From Empedobacter sp036647415 (lineage in GTDB: Bacteria; Bacteroidota; Bacteroidia; Flavobacteriales; Weeksellaceae), in assembly GCF_036647415.1 (NCBI RefSeq), contig NZ_JAVXKG010000014.1:1-64000 (forward strand): a stretch of 64,000 bases of DNA, in the 5' to 3' direction. Below, piece after piece: positions 18,151 to 26,770 of the stretch; position 1 is the first letter of the stretch, and every line of letters starts with the position of its first letter. The notes under the pieces were generated by a model that had not been told where the DNA came from, searched no databases, and saw nothing but the letters and a program-made list of their open reading frames with translations. A program made the position numbers and the translations under genes.

Positions 18151-19154
18151 TAAATAATTTTTCTCAAACGTTTAAAAAAAGATTCCTCTAAATCTGCAAG
18201 TTCTAATAATTGATTAGAAATAACATTATAAATATCTTGTGTATTACTACGTTTTTTATAGACACGTGAAGCATTTACAGCAAAATCTCTCCATTTATCA
18301 CCAATTTCAGAAATTTCTATGGCAAAATCATTCAATTCTGGACGATTTAATTTAACTGAAGATTCTTGTAAAAATGCGGCATATATGTAGCGAAAACCTC
18401 CGCCTCCAGTTCCTATTTCTTCTTGCATACGAACCATTTGCGCTAAAAAATAATTGGTTTTTGCATTCCCAATTTTAGCTGGCCATTTTTTAATTCTTTT
18501 CGCAACCATTCTAATTCCACGAACACCAACAATTGGCACTGGCGCCAACATATCTCGACATGTTTTTTTGATTGCTTGCTTTATTGCTTTTTCAAAATTT
18601 AACTCTTCTGGAATAGATTCTGGATAATATAAATGTCCTTTTGGCGCTAAAACTCCTTTAGAAAAACGAACTTTTTCCAGTTCACTTTCTGTTAAAACAG
18701 TGGTCTTTTCCATGACAGGATCACTAATCAAATACGAATCATTTTCTTTGCCATAAACGACCAAATTATGCCCATTAAAATGAAATTTATATTCTTCTGG
18801 AAAATAAGTCAAATTATAAACTCCAACTTGTAAACCACACGGACGATTTGCCAAAAGTTGCTGATCCAAAAACTCTTGTGCAGATTTTGATGAACGAAAT
18901 TTATGTCTTTTAACTTTAATTCCAAGATTTTTTGCTGCACGATTAAAAATCATTCCTGGCATTGGACGATAACTAATTGCTGGCGCATGATTGACTTTCA
19001 GGAAAGGTAAAAAGACAAAAAATAAACCCGAACCAAGACCAAAAATCATTGGTTCAGAAATATCAATTCCTTTATTTTTTAATAGATTAGAAGCAACACC
19101 GTTTTCGCAATGTGCGGATTGGAAATGTTTAAAATCAGTACTAATTTTTTCCAT
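18150..19154 (-). CDS. BtrH N-terminal domain protein (acyl-ACP transfer-like)
   Basis: A 334-residue protein starting with FQSAHCENGVASNLL, a papain-like N-terminal domain as in BtrH of butirosin synthesis, where the Cys (about 17) accepts an acyl group from an ACP and passes it to an amine. The usual GSGLFFVF and HNLVVYGK segments are present, followed by a helical DUF4872-like C-terminal half. In this operon an ACP-to-acceptor acyl transfer fits well, for example coupling of polyene and resorcinol or sugar parts; the acceptor is unknown. ATG 19154 is chosen over the TTG at 19157. Confidence 0.75.
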   Translation of the reverse strand: MEKISTDFKHFQSAHCENGVASNLLKNKGIDISEPMIFGLGSGLFFVFLPFLKVNHAPAISYRPMPGMIFNRAAKNLGIKVKRHKFRSSKSAQEFLDQQLLANRPCGLQVGVYNLTYFPEEYKFHFNGHNLVVYGKENDSYLISDPVMEKTTVLTESELEKVRFSKGVLAPKGHLYYPESIPEELNFEKAIKQAIKKTCRDMLAPVPIVGVRGIRMVAKRIKKWPAKIGNAKTNYFLAQMVRMQEEIGTGGGGFRYIYAAFLQESSVKLNRPELNDFAIEISEIGDKWRDFAVNASRVYKKRSNTQDIYNVISNQLLELADLEESFFKRLRKII

Positions 19155-19548
19155 CAAAATGTTTTAATTCTTCTACCGAAATCTCAAAAGCTTCGGCATA
19201 TTTTTTTAAGGTTGATTCTTTTAATTTTTTAAAAACGTTTGGTTTTGCGTGACGTTTGATGAAAAATTTCCAAATTCCGACGTAATTCGATAAAATTTCT
19301 AAATCCATTCGCTTCAATTCCATAAAATATAAAATTGGACTTATTTCTCCATTTTCAACTTTTTTTCTTGCCGCTTCTGTTCTTTCTTCTAACACTTTTA
19401 ATGTCTCAGATTGTACAATATTTTTAGCTTCCCAACCTGTGCTTAATGTTTTAGAAAACTCTCCTTCTTCATTTATTGCGTAATAAACTTCATTGTAATT
19501 ATCTTTACTTAAATGACCTTTATCTTGTGGAACTTCGGATTGTTTCAT
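19141..19548 (-). CDS. Unrecognised small helical protein of the pigment operon
   Basis: A 135-residue soluble protein without signal peptide, cysteines or a known motif. It is predicted largely helical, with a charged middle (EERTEAARKKVENGEIS) and a C-terminal segment (LKKYAEAFEISVEELKHF) that looks like a small helix-turn-helix or docking helix. It overlaps the BtrH-like gene by 14 bases and is itself only 3 bases into the hotdog gene stop, so it is probably a partner of one of these. No function can be assigned. Confidence 0.55.
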   Translation of the reverse strand: MKQSEVPQDKGHLSKDNYNEVYYAINEEGEFSKTLSTGWEAKNIVQSETLKVLEERTEAARKKVENGEISPILYFMELKRMDLEILSNYVGIWKFFIKRHAKPNVFKKLKESTLKKYAEAFEISVEELKHFDGKN

Positions 19549-20000
19549 TTTTTGTGATTTTGTAACATTAAATTCATTGTAGAAGTCGCAAAAACTTCTT
19601 CATCAATCATCACTTTTGACTCCATCAAACTAATTGTAAATTCATCATAATCAAAAACTTCTAACAAAGTTGCTTTTGTCGTAATTGTTTGATTAATCTT
19701 TGGCAAACGTAGAATTTCAGCAGATTTTATTGTGCTAATAAATCCTATAACATCGCCTTTGTGCAAATCAGAAAAATTAATAAAATAATTTTGTCCTATA
19801 ATTGTAGAACAAACTTGTGCCATATTCTCCAACAGACCAATTTCAGTAAAATATTCATCTTGAATAAATAATTGATTTGGCTTAATTGTAAATAATGCTT
19901 CAACATAAGTTTTTTCTATCCAAGTTATCGTGTCTACAAACAGCATTGGTCTACGATGTGGAAGAAATTGTTGAATATCAATTTGCTGATTTACCTTCAT
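19545..20000 (-). CDS. Hotdog dehydratase-like protein (ApeP-type), copy 1
   Basis: A 151-residue hotdog domain starting with FLPHRRPMLFVDTI as in FabZ/ApeP proteins. The HFPxxPxxPG stretch carrying the FabZ His is replaced by PNQLFIQDEYF, while the helix Glu is kept (GLLENMAQ). It therefore complements the residue pattern of the 9,184-9,555 protein. Aryl polyene systems use an ApeI:ApeP dehydratase pair; here there are two ApeP-like copies in tandem with this gene 3 bases after the other. Confidence 0.75.
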   Translation of the reverse strand: MKVNQQIDIQQFLPHRRPMLFVDTITWIEKTYVEALFTIKPNQLFIQDEYFTEIGLLENMAQVCSTIIGQNYFINFSDLHKGDVIGFISTIKSAEILRLPKINQTITTKATLLEVFDYDEFTISLMESKVMIDEEVFATSTMNLMLQNHKK

Positions 20001-20003
20001 ATA

Positions 20004-20444
20004 TTATGTTTCTGCAATAACCGTTTTCATTTCTCCTTTCGCAATTACCTCATCTTCTATTTTTGCCTCAATATGAACCAATGTTACGCCCATTACTTCA
20101 TGCAAAATATCCACTTTTGTACGTAATTTTTCGCCAACTTTTGGTAGTCGAAAAATCTCAATTGTTTTCATCGAACCAATGTAACCTGTCGGCGCTTCCT
20201 TTTGATTGATGTAATATTGATAACCTGTATACAAAGCCACAGTTTGCGCCATGTGCTCTAAAATTCCAGGTTCTTTAAATTCATTATTTTGAACAAAAAT
20301 CGATTCTTTTTTTATCGATAAACCGCCAACAATTCTATTTTCTTCGTATTCAAAAATAGCATCAACCATAATAATTGGTTCGCGTTGTGGAATTAATTTT
20401 TTGATAAAATCGTAATCAATAATTGGTAATTGTATGTTATTCAT
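20004..20444 (-). CDS. Hotdog dehydratase-like protein (ApeP-type), copy 2
   Basis: A 146-residue paralog of the preceding-coordinate gene, with LIPQREPIIMVDAI at the start and GILEHMAQTVALYTGYQYY in the central helix. The Glu is kept and the HFP His is absent (KKESIFVQNNEF). The first motif has Gln instead of the His of LPHR, so this copy has lost one more candidate catalytic residue and may be structural. ATG 20444 sits one base after the DarB stop; the TTG at 20453 would overlap and is disfavoured. Confidence 0.72.
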   Translation of the reverse strand: MNNIQLPIIDYDFIKKLIPQREPIIMVDAIFEYEENRIVGGLSIKKESIFVQNNEFKEPGILEHMAQTVALYTGYQYYINQKEAPTGYIGSMKTIEIFRLPKVGEKLRTKVDILHEVMGVTLVHIEAKIEDEVIAKGEMKTVIAET

Positions 20445-20445
20445 T

Positions 20446-21585
20446 TTAAACAACTGTTAAGTACGCGTACGAATACGAAAAGCGTCCACTTTCGGGAACA
20501 CAAAGCATAATTCTGTCGCCTTTTTTTAAATTTCCTTGATTGAAAAGTTCTTCGACCATCAAAAATATTGAGGCTGAACCTACATTTCCAACTTTAGACA
20601 AATTCATAAACCATTTTTCCAACGGAACATGAATTCCTTTTTTACTAAATTCGTCGAACAAGCCTTGTACAAAGAAATTTGAAGAAACATGTGGCAAAAG
20701 ATAATCAATTTGATCTGATGAAAGTTGATGTTTATCCATTGCAGATTTCATACTTTCTACACCTTTTATCAAAATATTATCATTCAAGATTTTTACATCT
20801 TGTTTTAATGAAAATACAGATTGTTTTAACCATTCTGCAGAAGAATAATCGCTCCAAGGTTTCATTTCTCCATTCTCTAATTTATCTCCACCCGCATACA
20901 TACACGTCTCCAATTGATGTGCGTACGAATACGATTCCATCCATTCTATTTTCAGAGAAAGTTGATCTTCATTTGGCGAATCTTGTAATAAAAAAGCTGC
21001 GGCTCCATCTGACAACATCCAACGCAAAAAATCTTTACGAAATGCGATGATTGGTTGTTCTTCAAGATCTTTTAAATTTTCGATTTCATTCTCAAATTTT
21101 TCTGCTTTCATCCAAGTCGAAACACGTTCTGATCCTGTACAAACTGCATTTTTAGAATTACCTGACTTTACAGAAAGGTATCCATATTTTAACGCATTCA
21201 TTCCGGAATTACATACGCCAGATGACGAATTTAACTCGACCGAATTATTATTTTGCAACAAACCATGAACCATTGCTGCGTGTGATGGCAACAACAAATC
21301 TGGTGTGGAAGTTCCACATGACAAAACCTCGATTTGATTGGTAGTAAAATCGTTATTCAATAAATTTAGAATCGCATTTTTTGTTAATTCAGCATTGCTG
21401 TGTGTTACAATTCCTGCTTTATTAAGCGCATAAAAACGCGTTTTAATTCCGTTATTTCTTAAAACTATTCTTCTCGCTTTTGAAGGAATTTGATTAATAA
21501 TTCCTAAAAAATCTTCCATTTCGTCGTTATCAACAGGTTGATTTGGCAAAAACTTAGAAGCTCTCGTTATATAAACATTCTGCAT
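20446..21585 (-). CDS. darB: Ketosynthase III-like dialkylresorcinol synthase DarB
   Basis: A 379-residue KAS III/FabH-type enzyme with active Cys in SSGVCNSGMNALKYG and His/Asn motifs in LLPHVSSNFF. In dialkylresorcinol biosynthesis DarB condenses two beta-ketoacyl units head to head; DarA then aromatises the product. Assignment rests on the adjacent DarA homolog two bases upstream in transcription order and on the pigment context, since the KAS III fold alone would not specify DarB. In flexirubins the dialkylresorcinol is esterified to an aryl polyene acid. Confidence 0.85.
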   Translation of the reverse strand: MQNVYITRASKFLPNQPVDNDEMEDFLGIINQIPSKARRIVLRNNGIKTRFYALNKAGIVTHSNAELTKNAILNLLNNDFTTNQIEVLSCGTSTPDLLLPSHAAMVHGLLQNNNSVELNSSSGVCNSGMNALKYGYLSVKSGNSKNAVCTGSERVSTWMKAEKFENEIENLKDLEEQPIIAFRKDFLRWMLSDGAAAFLLQDSPNEDQLSLKIEWMESYSYAHQLETCMYAGGDKLENGEMKPWSDYSSAEWLKQSVFSLKQDVKILNDNILIKGVESMKSAMDKHQLSSDQIDYLLPHVSSNFFVQGLFDEFSKKGIHVPLEKWFMNLSKVGNVGSASIFLMVEELFNQGNLKKGDRIMLCVPESGRFSYSYAYLTVV

Positions 21586-21587
21586 AA

Positions 21588-22496
21588 TTATTCTATTCCT
21601 TGGTAATATTTGACCTGTTTTTTATATTTAAAATAATTAAACGGGTAAAATACAATATATAACAAATTTACTATTGGCGATAAAAACCAAATAGCAAAAA
21701 TCAAATAATAATAAAAAAACTTTAAAAACTTACGTCGTTGCTCTCCTTGTTTTGGATGAATTAATTTTGACCAAATTCTAAACATTCGGTTTCCTTTTGT
21801 ATCCACCGAAACCAGAAAAGGTCTTACCCGAACAGCTCCATTATCGACAAGATTTTGTTGTAAATCTGTGTAATTATTATTTTGAATTGAAGATAGAATA
21901 ATTTCTCCAAATCTACTACTATCTTCTATCGTTTTTTGACTAATTCCTGGCAAAGGCAACAAATTGAACATTCGTTTTTTAACTCCCGAAAACATCCAGT
22001 TTACAATTGTAAGAGCGCTTATCAAATTTGTTGTATGATCAACTAAAGCTATATTACCAACAAGTTTGGCTTGATTATTTTTCAATAATTGTTTCACTTT
22101 TTCTTGTGCCAAAAACCACATATTTCGCGTTCCGCTAATTGTAATAACTTTAGAATTCTCTAATAATTGTTTGGCTTGTTCATTTTTTAGAAATGAATTA
22201 ATCGGAATTGATGGCGATAAAAACCAAACTTGATAATACAATAAGATTAAATCGTATTTTTTATTAAGAATATCTTCAGGAATTGGTTTAATTTTCTTCG
22301 GATTTTGAAGAAAACTATCTGGAAAAGCATCAAAAAAGGAATAAAAATCCCATGGAAAAGGAAATTCTTCTTCCATTTCTATTTTATATGTAGAAATCTG
22401 AATATCTTGACTTTGCAAAAGTGCTAAAGTCGTTTTATCAACAATTTCTTTTAACTGACCTGACTGGGTATAGTAAACAACAAGTACATTGTTCAT
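21588..22496 (-). CDS. darA: Dialkylresorcinol condensing enzyme DarA
   Basis: A 302-residue protein with a flavodoxin-like N terminus (VLVVYYTQSGQLKEIVD, then ISGTRNMWFLAQ) and a C-terminal hydrophobic hairpin (FFYYYLIFAIWFLSP, LYIVFYPFNYF) that should hold it at the membrane. This combination is that of DarA proteins, the aromatase/oxidative partner of DarB in dialkylresorcinol formation. It is 2 bases from darB. The flavin role is inferred from the fold. Confidence 0.85.
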   Translation of the reverse strand: MNNVLVVYYTQSGQLKEIVDKTTLALLQSQDIQISTYKIEMEEEFPFPWDFYSFFDAFPDSFLQNPKKIKPIPEDILNKKYDLILLYYQVWFLSPSIPINSFLKNEQAKQLLENSKVITISGTRNMWFLAQEKVKQLLKNNQAKLVGNIALVDHTTNLISALTIVNWMFSGVKKRMFNLLPLPGISQKTIEDSSRFGEIILSSIQNNNYTDLQQNLVDNGAVRVRPFLVSVDTKGNRMFRIWSKLIHPKQGEQRRKFLKFFYYYLIFAIWFLSPIVNLLYIVFYPFNYFKYKKQVKYYQGIE

Positions 22497-22546
22497 TGAT
22501 TAATTTAAGTTTTATAGCTAGTTGGTAATTCATATTTTGTGTCAAT

Positions 22547-23416
22547 TTACTTCCAAAAATCGAAATAATTAAACCATTGGTACGGATATTTTTTTACAAT
22601 TATTTCTAAATTGTTGCAATATTCCTTCAACAATGCATTTGCATCACGATGTTTAAAAACCGCTTGACGAGCGTATAAATGGTAGTGTAAATTCTTTTCT
22701 TTCATCACATAAACAAAAGCCACAGGGACTTTGAGGCGTGAGGCAATAGCAAATGGCCCAGCAGGAAAATCGGCTTCTTTTCCTAATAATTCTGCTTGCA
22801 TCGTTTTATTTCCTTCAAAATAACGGTCGCCTGTAAAGCAAATTAATTCGTTTTGGCTTAATGCATTATTGATTTCAAAAATATGGGATAAATCTTCTTT
22901 AATCAAAATAAACTTGATAGAAGGTTTCATCGAAATACTCTCCAAATATTCTTTGATTACACTTCTTTCCATATCTGTCGTCACCAAATTGATTTGACAA
23001 TCGAAATCTATGTCTGCAAAAAAATGTTCGGCAACTTCAAAATTTCCTACATGTGCGCTGATTAAAATTCCACCTTGTTTTTGATTTAATAAATCTTTCA
23101 ATAAATCTATTCCATCAAATTCATACGTGTATTTGCTACGCAAACCAGCGTTAATTGCTACTTTATCAATAAGTGTTTGTCCAAAAATAAAATAGCTTTT
23201 GTATGTTGCTAAAATAGAATAGAAAGTTGAAAATTTTAATCGATTTTTAAAATAATATTTTATCGATTTATTGCTACTACGAGCCGTCATAAAATAATAA
23301 AAAGCTACAAAATATAAAACTACATAAGCAGCTTTTATTCCGAGCTTTTTCATTACGTAAACAAATATTTTATAGCCCAGGACCGTTCCTTTAGAACGTC
23401 CATCCCATTGTTTCAT
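22547..23416 (-). CDS. LpxL/HtrB-like lauroyl-type acyltransferase
   Basis: A 289-residue lipid A acyltransferase homolog: an N-terminal membrane helix (AAYVVLYFVAFYYFM), the HxxxxE catalytic motif in SAHVGNFEVAE, and GDRYFEGNKTMQAELLG plus FPAGPFAIA further on. True LpxL proteins act on lipid A; pigment-locus copies such as this probably esterify the polyene carboxylate to an alcohol, for flexirubin perhaps the resorcinol hydroxyl. The 50-base gap to darA shows no terminator. Confidence 0.82.
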   Translation of the reverse strand: MKQWDGRSKGTVLGYKIFVYVMKKLGIKAAYVVLYFVAFYYFMTARSSNKSIKYYFKNRLKFSTFYSILATYKSYFIFGQTLIDKVAINAGLRSKYTYEFDGIDLLKDLLNQKQGGILISAHVGNFEVAEHFFADIDFDCQINLVTTDMERSVIKEYLESISMKPSIKFILIKEDLSHIFEINNALSQNELICFTGDRYFEGNKTMQAELLGKEADFPAGPFAIASRLKVPVAFVYVMKEKNLHYHLYARQAVFKHRDANALLKEYCNNLEIIVKKYPYQWFNYFDFWK

Positions 23417-23421
23417 ATTTG

Positions 23422-23670
23422 TTATTTATCGTCTAACTTTTGTTCTACAATTGTGTAAAAATCTTCAAAAGTTATAATGTTTTGAAAATCTTCTTTTACT
23501 AATTTCACACCAAAATTAGCTTCTATAACTACGACTAAATCAACATAATCTAAACTATCCAAATCCAAAGATTCTTTTACATTTTTTTCCTCTGAAATAA
23601 CAGAAGGATCAACTTCAAATTCGTCGATTAAGATATTATTTAATTTTTCTGCGATTTTACTTTTCACCAT
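23422..23670 (-). CDS. Acyl carrier protein (second)
   Basis: An 82-residue acidic ACP with the attachment motif LDLDSLDYVDLVVVI (Ser about 38). It lies 2 bases after the FabF-like gene and 5 before the acyltransferase, so it probably serves those two enzymes. Together with the other ACP this gives the operon separate carriers for polyene and resorcinol branches, an inference from gene order. Confidence 0.92.
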   Translation of the reverse strand: MVKSKIAEKLNNILIDEFEVDPSVISEEKNVKESLDLDSLDYVDLVVVIEANFGVKLVKEDFQNIITFEDFYTIVEQKLDDK

Positions 23671-23672
23671 TT

Positions 23673-24899
23673 TTAATGATTAAATTTTTTAATTACCAAG
23701 GCAGAGTTTGTACCTCCAAACCCAAATGAATTCGACAAATATACGTCAAATTCTTTATTTAAGGTTTCTTTAACAATATTTAATTTAGCAGAATCCTCAT
23801 CAGCTTCTTCAAAATTAATATTAGGTGCAATGAAGTTATTCATCATCATCAAATTAGAATAAACTATCTCACTTGCTCCAGCCATCCAGCATTCATGCCC
23901 TGTCATAGATTTTGTAGAACTTACATAAGGTTTTGTTTTACCAAAAACTTGATCGATTGCTTTTGCCTCGTTTGCATCGCCTACAGGTGTAGAAGTTGCG
24001 TGTGCATTGATATATTGTACCTCATCTGCCGAAATATTGGCTTGTTTCAACGCTCTTTCCATTGCTTTTGCTGGACCTTCTACGTTTGGAGTAGAAATAT
24101 GCCCACCATTGGATGAAAAACCATACCCTAAAATTTCTGCAATTATAGTCGCACCACGGTTTACAGCAGATTCATAACTTTCTAAAATCAACGTTGCTCC
24201 ACCACCACTTGGAACCAAACCGTCTCGATTTTTGTCAAATGGACGACATGCTTTTGTTGGATTTTCTTCGTGATCAGAAAAAACACCCAAACCATCAAAA
24301 CTTGCCATTGCATATTTATTGATTTCTTGTGCGCCTCCGCAAATAATCATATCCTGCATACCATTCTGAATCATCATAAATCCTAAACCAATAGAATGCG
24401 AACCACTTGCACAAGCAGCACTAATGGTCATATTGATACCCGTTAATTCAAAAATAGTCGAAAGATTCATCGTTACAGTAGAATTCATTGATTTGAAAAT
24501 TGCTCCAGAACCGATTAATTCTGTGTCTTTTTTATCTCGTACAACATCTATTGCTTCTATAATCGCTTTAGAAACACTATCATTTCCATAAATAATTCCG
24601 ACTTCGTTTGTTTTAAAAAAATCTTCTGTAAGCCCAGCATTTTTCATTGCTTCTTTTGTTGCCAAATAAGCATATTCTGTTTCTTCGCCAATTGTAATTC
24701 TTTGACGACGACTTAAATACGGTTTTAAATCGGCTTGCGGAACTGTACCTGTTAAAGCAGATTTGAAGCCAAATTCTTTTCTTTCTTCATCAAAAATAAT
24801 TCCTGATTTTCCTTGTCTCAACGATTCGGTTACTTCTTCTAACGATGTTCCTAAACAAGAATAAATTCCCATTCCTGTAATTACAACTCTTTGATTCAT
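23673..24899 (-). CDS. Beta-ketoacyl-ACP synthase (FabF-like)
   Basis: A full 408-residue KAS with nucleophile motif TISAACASGSHSIGLG, His motifs INAHATSTPVGD and MTGHECWMAGASE, and terminal SNSFGFGGTNSAL. HAT instead of HGT and HECWMAG are typical of the FabB/ApeR-like branch. It forms a FabG-KAS-ACP set with its neighbours, likely the elongation core for one branch of the pigment. Confidence 0.9.
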   Translation of the reverse strand: MNQRVVITGMGIYSCLGTSLEEVTESLRQGKSGIIFDEERKEFGFKSALTGTVPQADLKPYLSRRQRITIGEETEYAYLATKEAMKNAGLTEDFFKTNEVGIIYGNDSVSKAIIEAIDVVRDKKDTELIGSGAIFKSMNSTVTMNLSTIFELTGINMTISAACASGSHSIGLGFMMIQNGMQDMIICGGAQEINKYAMASFDGLGVFSDHEENPTKACRPFDKNRDGLVPSGGGATLILESYESAVNRGATIIAEILGYGFSSNGGHISTPNVEGPAKAMERALKQANISADEVQYINAHATSTPVGDANEAKAIDQVFGKTKPYVSSTKSMTGHECWMAGASEIVYSNLMMMNNFIAPNINFEEADEDSAKLNIVKETLNKEFDVYLSNSFGFGGTNSALVIKKFNH

Positions 24900-24905
24900 T
24901 TTAAA

Positions 24906-25637
24906 TTAAGAATAAATTCCTCCATTAATATTAATTACTTCTCCTGTAATATAACTTGATTTTTTAGATACCAAAAAGCTTACCAAATCTGCAACTTCTT
25001 CTGCTTTCCCAAATCGATTAGTTGGTATTAATTTTACCAATTCTTTTTGATCTAAATTATCTGTCATTTCAGTTTCTATAAATCCAGGTGCAACTGCATT
25101 TACGGTAACATTACGTTTTGCAATTTCTTGTGCCAATGCTTTTGTTGCCCCAATAATTCCTGCTTTTGCTGCCGAATAGTTGGTTTGTCCTGGCGTTCCT
25201 TTCAATCCAGAAACAGATACAATATTTACAATACGACCATATCTATTTCGTAATAATTGATTTATAAAAAACTGAGTTACATTGTAAAAACCGTTTAAAC
25301 TTGTATTAATAACACTCGACCAATCATTTTGTGTCATCCACATAAATAAATTATCGTTTGTAATACCTGCATTATTTACAACAATTTCTACAATTGCTTC
25401 TTTATTATTATCCGTCCAATCAGTCAAAACTTTTTTCACTTCCTCTGTATTCGCTACATCAAATTTCAGAATTTCTCCTGTTCCGCCTAAAGCATTAACT
25501 TCCTGAAGAGTTTCTAAAGCTGCGACTTCGTTTGAATGATAATTTATTAAAAGATGATATTGATGTTCTTCAGCCAATTTTAGACAAATTGCTTTTCCGA
25601 TACCACGTGAACCACCTGTTATTATTGCACATTTCAT
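24906..25637 (-). CDS. fabG: 3-oxoacyl-ACP reductase FabG
   Basis: A 243-residue short-chain dehydrogenase with cofactor loop TGGSRGIGKAI, NNAG, catalytic Ser in VSVSGLKG and YSAAKAG, and the C-terminal GEVININGG. Length and motifs are classical FabG. As the only ketoreductase visible in the operon it should reduce the beta-keto group in each polyene extension cycle before the hotdog dehydratases act. The housekeeping fabG is presumably elsewhere. Confidence 0.9.
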   Translation of the reverse strand: MKCAIITGGSRGIGKAICLKLAEEHQYHLLINYHSNEVAALETLQEVNALGGTGEILKFDVANTEEVKKVLTDWTDNNKEAIVEIVVNNAGITNDNLFMWMTQNDWSSVINTSLNGFYNVTQFFINQLLRNRYGRIVNIVSVSGLKGTPGQTNYSAAKAGIIGATKALAQEIAKRNVTVNAVAPGFIETEMTDNLDQKELVKLIPTNRFGKAEEVADLVSFLVSKKSSYITGEVININGGIYS

Positions 25638-25654
25638 GCTATTTCTCTCTATTT

Positions 25655-26767
25655 TTAATCGTTAAAAAGTTCGGCATTATCAAACCATTTATCAGCAATT
25701 ACTTTGCCTTGGTTGTCGATAAAACTCCATTTTCCTTGTTTTTTTACGCGTGCAATATTTCCGTTAAATCCTTTGTCCTTTTGCATAAATCCAAAACTTA
25801 CCGAAATATCATACTCTGTAGGAATTACCAATTCTCCTTGTTTATTTACAAATCCCCATTTTCCATTTTGCTTTACTGGCGCTAAACCATTATCACTAAA
25901 AAGTTCGGCATCATTGTATTTTGTAGGAATTTTAATTTCTCCAGATTCGTCAATATATCCCCATTTTCCATTTTTTTCGACTGGAGCTAATCCATTCGAA
26001 AAATCTTTTGCATTAGAATAATTTGGTTCTATAATCCATTCTCCATTTTTATTAATAAATCCAAGTTTATTATTTTTTCTGGCAATTGATAAATTATTTG
26101 TTCCAAAATCTGATATTTTATCAACACCAACAATTGGTTTGAATTGATTATCTGTCACAATTCCGAATTCTGAACCTTTTTTAGCCCAAACAAAATTTTG
26201 ACTAAAATTTCCGATTTCGTCATATTCAAGATTTACAACAACATTACCTTTATTGTCTATTATTCCCCATTTTTTATTGAGCGCAACTTTAGCAAAATCT
26301 CCATCAAAAGGGCGAATAACTTCATAAGTAGGCTCTATGACAATATTACCTTCGGTGTTAATCAATCCAACCAAATCTCCTTTACGAGTAAAAGCGACTC
26401 CGTTATAAAAATCGTATACTTTATCTGTTGTTGGATAATTTAATTCTTCACCTTTTGTATTAATGTAAGTCCATTTTTTATTTTTCTCAACCATTGCAAT
26501 TCCAGAATTGAAATATTTTGCATTGGTAAATTGAGGCTCGATAATCCAGTTGTTATTTTTATCAATAAATCCCCAAAGATTACCTTGCTTTGCAGCCGCA
26601 TAACCTTCGGAAAATTCTTTCGCTTCTTTATATTGAGGTTGAATTGTAAATTGACCAGACTCATTCAAAAATCCAAATTTTCCATCAGTTTTAACCAAAG
26701 CTAATTTCTGACCAAATACACTATTTAGCGAAAAAAATATACTTAATACTATAAAAAATTTCTTCAT
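25655..26767 (-). CDS. Secreted WG-repeat protein within the pigment operon
   Basis: A signal peptide (SLNSVFGQ cleavage region) precedes about eight to nine WG beta-hairpin repeats, each with a core like KNGKWGFVNKQGE followed by ...P.Y..A..F. WG repeats are presumed protein- or ligand-binding and have no known enzymatic role. The gene sits 3 bases after the ammonia-lyase stop and 17 before fabG, so it must be co-transcribed. Why a WG protein sits second in a pigment operon is unclear; a scaffold outside the inner membrane or a passenger gene are both possible. Confidence 0.85.
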   Translation of the reverse strand: MKKFFIVLSIFFSLNSVFGQKLALVKTDGKFGFLNESGQFTIQPQYKEAKEFSEGYAAAKQGNLWGFIDKNNNWIIEPQFTNAKYFNSGIAMVEKNKKWTYINTKGEELNYPTTDKVYDFYNGVAFTRKGDLVGLINTEGNIVIEPTYEVIRPFDGDFAKVALNKKWGIIDNKGNVVVNLEYDEIGNFSQNFVWAKKGSEFGIVTDNQFKPIVGVDKISDFGTNNLSIARKNNKLGFINKNGEWIIEPNYSNAKDFSNGLAPVEKNGKWGYIDESGEIKIPTKYNDAELFSDNGLAPVKQNGKWGFVNKQGELVIPTEYDISVSFGFMQKDKGFNGNIARVKKQGKWSFIDNQGKVIADKWFDNAELFND

Positions 26768-26770
26768 CTA

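Noticed and set aside
20679..21268. Plus-strand ORFs inside darB
   Set aside because: Antisense shadows of a well-supported ketosynthase; composition is not protein-like.
26198..26664. ORFs in other frames inside the WG-repeat gene
   Set aside because: They arise from the repetitive coding sequence and lack signals or motifs.
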